From NCBI GenBank assembly GCA_024220505.1, contig JAKZZE010000006.1, positions 1,364,001-1,428,000 of the forward strand: a DNA stretch of 64,000 nt, read 5' to 3'. The stretch's first letter is position 1; every line of letters begins with the position of its first letter. The DNA comes from Rhizopus arrhizus (Eukaryota > Mucoromycota > Mucoromycetes > Mucorales > Rhizopodaceae). Shown here one piece after another: positions 60,972-64,000 of this stretch. Below the pieces are notes generated by a model. That model had not been told where the DNA came from. It was given only the letters and a program-made list of their open reading frames with translations, and ran no database searches. The translations under genes and the position numbers were made by a program.

Positions 60972-63900
60972 TTTGTATAAAAAAGAGGAAACTACAATAC
61001 AATAAGAAAAAATAGCTGTAAATTTAGTATTTAAGGCTTTTAAATATAGAAGTTTGAGAGAGAATAAAAATAATAAAAAATAAAATAACACACTCTATCT
61101 TTATATATGCCTTCAAAAAAAGGAAATCAGCTGCATTATAGTTTCAATCAGAAAAGGTTAAATCGCCGACTTTCCTTGGTGGTACCTTGTTTTGACATTG
61201 AGGTGCCCATGACAACTAATTTGACTTTTGCTTTCAATCAGCTGCTTTCTTCAAAGCAGTGATGTTGTACTCTGGTGTAACGGCTCTAAAGCCACTTTTT
61301 TCTTTATTGTTAAACTGAAAGAGAATTTTGCTATTCTTTAGACGGGGCATTCTTATTTTGAATAAATTTAAATCCATTGATATTGTAATGATACGAATGC
61401 TATTTGACTAAAAGGTATATAAAAAAACTAAAGAAATACACGATTGAATAAACAGATTACTAGCAAACTGAATTTAGTGCAGTAATTAAGAAAGATAAGC
61501 TCGCTAAGATAACAAATATCGTTTTAAATCGAATCCCATGACTGTTTTTATTTTTATATAAAATAGTATGTAAGTGATAAAATTACTAACCCAAGCTGTT
61601 CACAGTTGAGAAAATTTAATTTCAAGGTGTTCGTTTCTTTTAATCTTTGAAATTTAGAGAGTTTGGATGTAAATTCATAGAATATAAAGTATAATAAACG
61701 ATTGTGTAATCTTATTAATACAAATCACATAAATTGGGTTTTTTTAACCTTATTTCTCTTTCTTTTCATAAAAGTGTTTATTAAAACTGATTTAATAAAA
61801 GAAACTATATAAATAGCCTTTAGCCTGCTGGAAGAATAAGAAATTCTTAGCTTGTATCTATGAGCAAGAGCTTTATTCAGACTCATTATCTAGACCACAG
61901 AAAACAACTGAATTAAGCTCAAAGGAGGTATTTAATTAATATTTATGGCTTTTAAAAGTCAAGCAGGAAGCTTTGTAAGATATATGACTGTTGGTTGTAT
62001 GATTATAGATGAATAGCTTAAAAATATTTCGTTATTAAACCTAATTGGCACTTTCATGGATAACAGACGAAACAATTTTTTATAATAAAAGCGCTTTGCA
62101 AACTTCATTTTACTTTAAAGATCATAAAAGTCACTAGTTTTACCATTCAGACATAACGTAACAGCCCACCCCATTCCTTTGGTCGCTGATCAGTCGAAAA
62201 AAAAATCTTGACTTTGTCAAGAGATAATGCCCGGGTCTTTGTAATCTTTTGTCGATCAATCTACCAAAGCCTTAAGGTTGGGTAAATACAGACGAACCAT
62301 CGTAAATAAAGTACTCTGCAATCTATAGTCATTCATATTTTTGTCATTTCTTACCCTATAATAAGATTAAAACGCATTGGATTCGTTGATTTTTTTACAT
62401 CAGGTACCTTTAAACATTATCAATTATTTAGTTATTATTCCACTTCAAGTCACATCACCATGTATATACGCTAATTATTCTTACTTTTTTTCATGGTAAA
62501 AACAACGGAGTACTTAAATTATTAGCATGTCATATGCTTTCATTTTAAAAAGCCTTTTTATGGGCTTTTTTTTATTACATAGATATCAACCCAAAGCGTA
62601 TCACTGTCTAAAATAGTTCAACTAACGTGGAGTGATGTATTCTATTATAAACACAAGTCTTTGGGAGTTTATCAAATTGGGATCATGTTGACTTGAAAAA
62701 GAACGAACCAGTTAGTAAGAGTAGATACTGAGTGACAAAAAATATATTATTTGTAGTACGCATTTACAAGATTTGTGTTTACCTAATAAGCAAAAAATTG
62801 CATTTTTTTTAATGCGTTTAGTCAATATTGAGTAGCTTGAAGAATAGTTATAAATAGTAAGTTATTTTATATTAAAAATACAATTGCATCTTCATATCAA
62901 TTTTATCTGCTCTAATAAAACGTATTTTGAGCTATACAACTTTCTGGACAATAAGGGCAGAAACAAACTCTGGCTCTCCTATAATATATTCCCACAGCCA
63001 GGTCAACAACAACCACTTCACGTCGAAAATCAAATATAACCATATTGAATTCAACACCAATTGCTGCCTAATAAAGAAAGATTGTTATAACTCATTATGT
63101 TATTCGAAACATCTTTTTGATAGTTTCTCATAAAAGCATAAGCATTTATTGCTATAGTAAGATGAACCACTCAGAGACTGCAAAAAAAAAAAGGGTTTGT
63201 TTGCACAACCATTTTGTTGAATAACCTCAAGTATTTAAATTCTCGGGTCTGCATATTGAATCACCTATCAATGTCCGACTACAGCCAAATAACATGAACA
63301 ACTTGCACTAAAATAAATTGCCATCGATCGTGATAAGATGCGACTTGGGAAGCTCAAGCGGAAGCAATTTCTAGCAGAAAGAAGGGAGCTTTTCATTAGG
63401 CACTGTTGCTTGTATATACGTACAGTTTGAATGCACACAATATTTACAATAAAGCTGAAAAAGGTCTAAATGTATTGCTCTTCACGTTGCTTATTCCTTT
63501 TTATTTCCTTGTAGCTTTGATATCTTTTACAATAGCTTTTATACCACATTGAAATATTATTAATTTAAAGGTAGTCATTATTCAGCATTGGACCTTGTTC
63601 ATTAGAACAGGTAAAGGTTTTTTTATTCATTACAAATGTAGGCATGGCTTGTCATATTAATCCGTAGCGAACAGTTATGGCCAAGGTGTTTTATTATTGT
63701 TCTTTTTCTGCAGATTTTTACTTATTATACATGTTTTTTTTTTTTTTTTACAAAAGTATATTAATATCAAAGCAATTTTATACTTGAGTAATAATAATAC
63801 TTGAAACAAAAAGCAAAAAGAATAAGATAAGGTTTATATTTACTCAAAAAGATATTTGTGCAGTAAACTGGGCTCTTTTGGTCATTTGTGGCATTAATAT

Positions 63901-64000
63901 ACATACGTAGCTTGATTATTTGATATTTAAAAAATAAGCTTAAGATCTTGGACTGACTTTAATGTAAAGCTTTAAGTAAGAAAAAAAAAAAAACATTGAT
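60972..64000. other. 3-kb gene-poor end of the window
   Basis: AT-rich with scattered T and A runs. No exon series, tRNA or repeat was recognised. The first few hundred bases should hold the bHLH promoter. Confidence 0.45.

Overview
The window is nuclear DNA from a filamentous fungus, most likely an early-diverging (Mucoromycota/Mucorales-type) species. This is inferred from four things: the AT-rich base composition, genes cut by many short (about 45-70 nt) GT-AG introns, typical fungal proteins (Zn2Cys6 factor, FSH1-type hydrolase, isocitrate lyase, GH27 glycosidase), and a decayed Fanzor-like ORF of a kind I associate with Mucorales. Everything was read by eye. Exon joins were inferred from splice signals plus family resemblance, and no search was run.

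Layout. 1-3360 (+): 3' part of DNA ligase IV. 4060-4400: decayed ORF remnant. 5291-6717 (+): GH27-type alpha-galactosidase. 6940-10060 (-): an accessory island made of a broken EF-1alpha (TEF1) copy fused directly to the end of a decayed Fanzor (eukaryotic TnpB-like, RNA-guided nuclease family) with CCHC zinc knuckles. 10721-19256 (+): UTP5/WDR43, phospholipase D, a small unknown protein and SAM50. 19257-23060: gene-poor, with an ORF remnant and a tRNA-Gly(GCC). 23061-31333 (-): isocitrate lyase, a Snl1-like BAG protein, a CDT2/DTL-like WD40 protein and a SAM-domain kinesin-13. 31334-34596: 3.3 kb AT-rich gap rich in poly-A/T. 34597-41144: a multi-pass membrane protein (+), then on the minus strand mtSSB, a membrane protein, a GDSL esterase and a Zn2Cys6 transcription factor. 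42878-57461: AKR-like protein, RPN13, MARCH-type E3, RPB7, S-adenosylmethionine synthetase, F-box/WD40 protein, mitochondrial carrier, NUP35/53 and an FSH-type hydrolase. 58040-58350: decayed resolvase-like remnant. 59828-60971 (-): bHLH factor. 60972-64000: no recognised gene.

Most genes are unrelated housekeeping functions: DNA repair (LIG4), replication licensing control (CDT2), mitochondrial maintenance (SAM50, mtSSB, carrier), ubiquitin/proteasome (RPN13, MARCH, F-box/WD40, CDT2), transcription (RPB7, Zn2Cys6, bHLH), ribosome biogenesis (UTP5) and glyoxylate metabolism (ICL). There are no operons.

The most unusual content is the Fanzor-TEF1 island. The Fanzor copy keeps recognisable RuvC-I and RuvC-III motifs, a zinc ribbon and N-terminal zinc knuckles, but carries at least four visible lesions. 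Also notable are an AKR-like protein whose catalytic Tyr and His look substituted, an 11-nt micro-exon inside a Zn2Cys6 zinc cluster, a probable GC-AG intron in the F-box gene, and three decayed ORF remnants that resemble transposon-associated families.
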